From Microvelia longipes (taxonomy: Eukaryota > Arthropoda > Insecta > Hemiptera > Veliidae), in NCBI GenBank assembly GCA_018340805.1, contig JACMZG010001913.1, positions 39,352,115 to 39,416,114 of the forward strand: DNA of 64,000 nt, in the 5' to 3' direction. The position numbers were made by a program, and so were the translations under genes. The number at the start of each line of letters is the position of its first letter. The first letter of the stretch is position 1. The notes under the pieces were generated by a model. That model ran no database searches. It saw only the letters and a list, made by a program, of their open reading frames with translations, and was not told the DNA's origin. Below, in pieces: positions 60,042-64,000 of this stretch.

Positions 60042-60469
60042 GAAGAATGACTTATTCTTTTATTAATCACTTGCTTGACGTTGATGACTAATACGGGGGA
60101 AGGTCAACAAGAAGTTCATCGTGTACTGAATAAATCCACAGGGGGGGGGGGCATAAGGGCAAAACAGTTTCGCCACCGATTTCAATCAAGGAAAGTAGAT
60201 GGACAACTTGTCCCATATAGAGTTTAAAAGTATTAAAGAAGCGTGTGAAGTTTGTGTTTTTCACTTTTAAGATCTAACTCGCTTAATGTCAACAGACTTT
60301 AAGTATAGTATTTTTTATTTTATTATTTAGGATTCATAACTTTATAATCTTAAACAAGGTAATAATAACATGGCTGCATGGTTCTAGTCAACCAATGCCA
60401 AAAAAAAAATCAAATATAGTAAAAAAAAATAATAATAACATAGTAGTACAATGAACTACTACGCAATCT
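60042..60469. other. No gene seen
   Basis: Flank of the LTR retrotransposon, starting with its target duplication GAAGA. A run of 10 G lies at about 60142-60151. Confidence 0.45.
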
Positions 60470-61000
60470 TAGAATAATACTATATATAGAAGGAGCACAG
60501 GACCGTAAACACAATGTAATTCCACTGATAACACGAAAGCCTGTTGACTGGTGCAACTAAGTAATGCTGCCAACCTGACAACAAAACATTATTTTCAATA
60601 TTTGTCATAAATATTTATCAATGAAGAAAGATCGTAAAGAGCAAATATAATAACTTAAAACACCTGCTGAGTATTTAATAAAAACTGGTCTTAGATGGCA
60701 AAAGGGTGGCGGAATACAAGAATCTACATATAGTTGACTACTTTTAATATAATTTTAATTAAAAACGTTAAAATACAATTTAAAATGCTTTAAATATTGT
60801 AATGCACCGATATTTACATTAGTATTTTATGAATAATCAATCATTAATTAATAATAGAACATAATAATTCAGCAACCGGAAGTATTGCCAACTTTTTTTA
60901 GAAAATTGTATATTGTTAGGGTGGCAGCATTACTTAGGTACATCAGTAAACCGGCTTTTGTGTTATCAGTAGTGCTCCTTCTATGTATAGTGTTATTCTA
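60470..61000. mobile_element. MITE with ~29-bp inverted ends (GAAGGAGCA family)
   Basis: TAGAATAATACTATATATAG with AAGGAGCAC on the left and the complement of TAGAATAACACTATACATAG with AAGGAGCAC on the right. Inner homology between arms continues (CTGATAACAC, GCCGGT/GCCTGT, AAGTAATGCTGCCA). Partial copies at 41155 and 45300. Confidence 0.88.
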
Positions 61001-61960
61001 ATTACACAATCATAAAGAATTAAAACTTTTCTTGATATGTTTAAAACCTGACGATATAGGAAGGATGTAGTAGTGCTACGAGTGCCAGAGGGAGTAGTGG
61101 TGGGGGTTGGAAACAAACTTCCCTTTTAAGTTCCTTGGGTTAATCAGAAAAGGTTGTGTGTTGTGGAGTGGAATAGAAAAAACATTACACACCAAACAGG
61201 AATTAAAAAATATGTTTCAACAGCAGTAGTCAAAGTCTTAAAAGGACTTTTGGAATGTCGCAGGTGTGGTGCTAAACTTTGCATTTCAGACTTATCTCCT
61301 TATCAGATTGGTTTCTTATGTCCATAGGAAAGGCCTGATCGGATAACATTAGTGTCTTCTCTGATTGAAAATCTAAAGGTTTTCACCTCAATATTGAACA
61401 AAAATATTTTACCATATAGCGAGGAAAAGGGTTGAAATACTCAGGTCGATCCACTGACCGGTTACTACACTAAATTAACTCGCTAACTGTCATAGTAAGG
61501 AGTATGTTTATATGTGTATATGCTATCTATATATAGTAGGTATATATGATGTGTATATGTAGTAGGTATATCTTATGTATTTATAGTACAGGGATATGGT
61601 CCTTGGTTATAGTTCAAGATGTGAATGGGGTCATTTTGATCTCAGAACACTTCAGCCTACCTATAGGAATTATTTAAAAAATAAATATGCTTTTCTTTTA
61701 AAATTTAAAGATTAAAAGGTCCAAAAATTCAAAATGGCGGACATGTTGATTATTTTGAGACACCATGTCACCGGGACATGGTGAAAAACTGATAAGTTCT
61801 TGCTGTTAAAATAGGTACGCTTACTTTTTTGAAAAAAAAACATTAAAGTTATTCCGATGCGGGATCGTAGGTACGCCCTTATCTTTTAGGGGTCGACCCG
61901 GAAATATGTCTTGAATCCGTTTCTGAGGCCCCTGATCGCGACAAAAGAGGGTTTAAAAAC
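61001..61960. other. No gene seen; hairpin at 61772-61794
   Basis: CACCATGTC-ACCGG-GACATGGTG is a 9-bp stem. Near 61500-61600 the words TATATGTGTATATG and GTAGGTATAT recur. Otherwise intron-like. Confidence 0.45.
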
Positions 61961-61965
61961 TTAAT

Positions 61966-61966
<1 letters not shown>

Positions 61967-62038
<72 letters not shown>

Positions 62039-62042
62039 TATA

Positions 62043-62108
<66 letters not shown>
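61967..62108. repeat. (AT)n microsatellite
   Basis: About 140 bp of alternating AT with breaks, 250 bp upstream of the ABC-transporter exon. Confidence 0.95.
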
Positions 62109-62112
<4 letters not shown>

Positions 62113-62362
62113 TATGCATTTATTAAAATTTTAAGCTTTATATGTTAAAGCGTGTAAAGAGGGTCAAAATTAGGTAAACTTAAATTTAACTTTGAACCAT
62201 AAGTTTGCTATCAACATGAATCTAACAAACTATGTAACTACTGACTGGTAGCTCATTCGTATTTAGATTATGTTTATCATGGTTAAGTTCTTCTCCATGA
62301 CTTAGATCTATTTGTCCATTTTTCATGGCTGCTTGACTTACGTTATGTTTTTGATTTGACAG

Positions 62363-62632
62363 GGAAGGAGGAGGCGTCGACAACCCGGCTATGGTGCGAG
62401 ACGACGAGGGAGGTATGGATGGTGTCGTTGTGGAACCGGTCACCCAACCACCATCTGCCCCAGCTCAACCTGCTAATGGTTCACGTCCACCATTAGAAAC
62501 ACAGAAATCGACAGTATGGTCTAGAAGACAGAATGCTGTTTCAGTTCGACATGCGTACAAGCATTATGGCACTGCAAAGAATCCTAATCATGTTTTGTCA
62601 AACCTCAACATGACTGTACAGAAAGGAACCAT
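62363..62632 (+). CDS. Coding exon, N-terminus of an ABCH/ABCG-like half transporter
   Basis: This internal exon is bounded by an acceptor (...TTTGATTTGACAG ending 62362) and a strong donor (GTAAGT from 62633). An ATG at 62391 opens a frame that starts MVRDDEGG. An acidic, then Pro/Ala-rich stretch follows. The end reads AVSVRHAYKHYG...NPNHVLSNLNMTV.KGT. That matches the start of the nucleotide-binding domain in insect ABCH half transporters, where the Tyr of KHYG fits the adenine-stacking A-loop. In this family GT(I/M)Y and then Walker A follow at once; they are not in the window, so the next exon lies past 64000. The exon ends in phase 2. The frame is open back to the acceptor (residues EGGGVDNPA before the Met), so the true start may lie in an upstream exon. 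In Drosophila the relative snustorr is needed for the lipid barrier of the cuticle. ABCH versus ABCG assignment is from memory of the motif, not a search. Confidence 0.8.
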
Positions 62633-63420
62633 GTAAGTATTTATCCTTATTTTTTATTCTTAAGACATAGAATTCGATTTACCCACGATAAAAGACAATT
62701 GACAATTATATTAAATTTAGCCTGGGGAGAATCAATGTATTACTAAAACACTATTTACTAACAGAATTAGAGAGAATTGAATGAGAAAGCTAGAAATCCC
62801 CTAACAAACTAGAAGTTGAAATTGACCAGACAGAGAGAAGTATGCAGTAGTTAGTTCATATTACCATCCTCTCACGGTATCGATAAGTTCAGCCCCAATC
62901 CTTTGCTCTAGTAACAACCACATCAATTGATGCATCAGATACAATATAAAATTAGATACGATTTTGCAGTTATTTTATTTATTTATTTTTTTTTACAATT
63001 AACAAGTAGAAGGCTGGAAGCCTGTATAAATTTGAAATATAAAATAACAAGAAATTATACAAGTAAGAGGTACAAACATCTAAATAAAAAATAATAAAAA
63101 ACAACTAATATTTGAAAAGGTTTAAAATAAAAATCTAGATCTCTAATCTCTCTATCTCTAGATCTCCCATTTAAGGTCCTTATTGCCCTCACATCTTAAC
63201 TCATTTATGTTGTATAATATTTTATTTATAAACAACAACCATTTTAAAATTGATGCTGCTCAGTCATAACTACAGCATCATACTCATACTCATAACTATA
63301 GCATATTGTTTTAGAATGAGCATAAATGGAGTCCATCGTAATATTACGAAAGAATAAAAAGCTTTCACAGTTAATTAACTGTAGAGAGACTTTTTATTCT
63401 TATTCGTTTTATTATGGCAT
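62633..63420 (+). other. Intron sequence after the ABC-transporter exon
   Basis: Starts with a good donor (GTAAGT). No further exon was found up to the window edge. At 62960-63080 a T-rich to A-rich stretch with GAAGGCTGGAAGCCTGTATA could be a retroelement 3' end. Confidence 0.6.
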
Positions 63421-63422
63421 AT

Positions 63423-64000
63423 TGGTCTTTTAGTTTAAGGCCCATTTTAGGTTAATTATAATTCACCTTTTAGTTTAAGGCCCATTTTAGGTTAATTATA
63501 GTTCACCTTTTAGTTTAAGGCCCATTATAGCTTAATTATAATTCACCTTTTAGTTTAAGGCCCATTTTAGGTTAATTATAATTCACCTTTTAGTTTAAGG
63601 CCCATTTTAGTTAATTATAGTTCACCTTTTAGTTTAAGGTCTACTTTAGCCTTATTATAATTCACATTTTAGTTTAAGGCCCATTTTAGGTTAATTATAA
63701 TTCACCTTTTACTTTAGGTTATTTATTTATTTATTTATATATTTATAATTTACGGCGTGAGCCAATATACAAAGATCAAGAAACAAAAATTTACAAAAGT
63801 CATGCAGCTCTTTTGAGCCTAATTATAATTCACCTTTTTCTTACTGTCCATAATAGCATTTTATGATTCACTTTTTACTTTAAGGTCTATTTCAGCCTAA
63901 TTTTAATTGGCTTTACACTTTAAGGCCAATCATAAGCTTAGTCACAATGCATCTTGTACTCAAGGCCCATTCAGCATAATTATAATTCACTTTGGACTTC
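63423..64000 (+). repeat. Minisatellite, ~41-bp unit, interrupted and decaying
   Basis: About seven units contain TTTTAGTTTAAGGCCCATTT and TAGGTTAATTATAATTCACC to 63715. After a foreign segment (63719-63817, starts TTATTTATTTATTTATATAT and holds TTTACGGCGTGAGCCAATAT) decayed units go on to the window edge. Confidence 0.93.

Noticed and set aside
62222..62443. 73-codon frame on the - strand
   Set aside because: Antisense of the ABC-transporter exon and its upstream flank.

Overview
The window is eukaryotic nuclear DNA, AT-rich and almost entirely non-coding. It is most likely from an insect or another arthropod with a transposon-rich genome. The best host coding sequence is one N-terminal exon (62363-62632) that reads like the region just before the nucleotide-binding domain of an insect ABCH-type half transporter (Drosophila snustorr/CG9990 type). 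Two upstream candidate first exons, at 12345-12451 and 38907-38917, both end in phase-2 GTAAGT donors. Both would splice in frame to 62363. If that is right, most of the window is 5' intron of one gene on the + strand, possibly with alternative promoters. Walker A and everything after it lies beyond the right edge.

Layout. 1-8370: two tandem copies of a ~3.6 kb block, each holding the GIY-YIG end of a Penelope-like element, a 5S rRNA-like repeat and AT microsatellites, followed by a 41-bp minisatellite. 8.4-21.8 kb: a 487-bp MITE with 55-bp inverted ends, a DNA element carrying a tRNA-derived SINE with a 14-bp target duplication, a foldback element, a third Penelope tail, a 332-bp MITE and several 5S-like repeats. 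21.8-38.7 kb: minisatellites of ~30, ~27 and ~38 bp, more 5S-like repeats and three further inverted-repeat elements. 38.7-53.7 kb: the candidate first exon, hAT-like ends, foldback copies with a nested insertion, and degenerate arrays. 54002-60041: an LTR retrotransposon on the - strand with identical 157-bp LTRs, tRNA-Leu-type PBS, PPT and a GAAGA target duplication. It has lost most of pol and is apparently interrupted by a 4.5-kb insert that carries a ~27-unit minisatellite. 60.4-64 kb: another MITE, the ABC exon and a ~41-bp minisatellite running off the right edge.

The most unusual items are: the retrotransposon with its nested insert and array; a family of long repeats containing a 5S rRNA-like segment; a mirror-symmetric motif (CGAGCGAAGCGAGC and complement) shared by that family and the array; and the two in-frame candidate first exons. 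No tRNA, intact rRNA gene, CRISPR array or bacterial-type operon was seen. Small indels between the 3.6 kb copies suggest some may be assembly error. Repeat boundaries are by eye and may be off by several bases.
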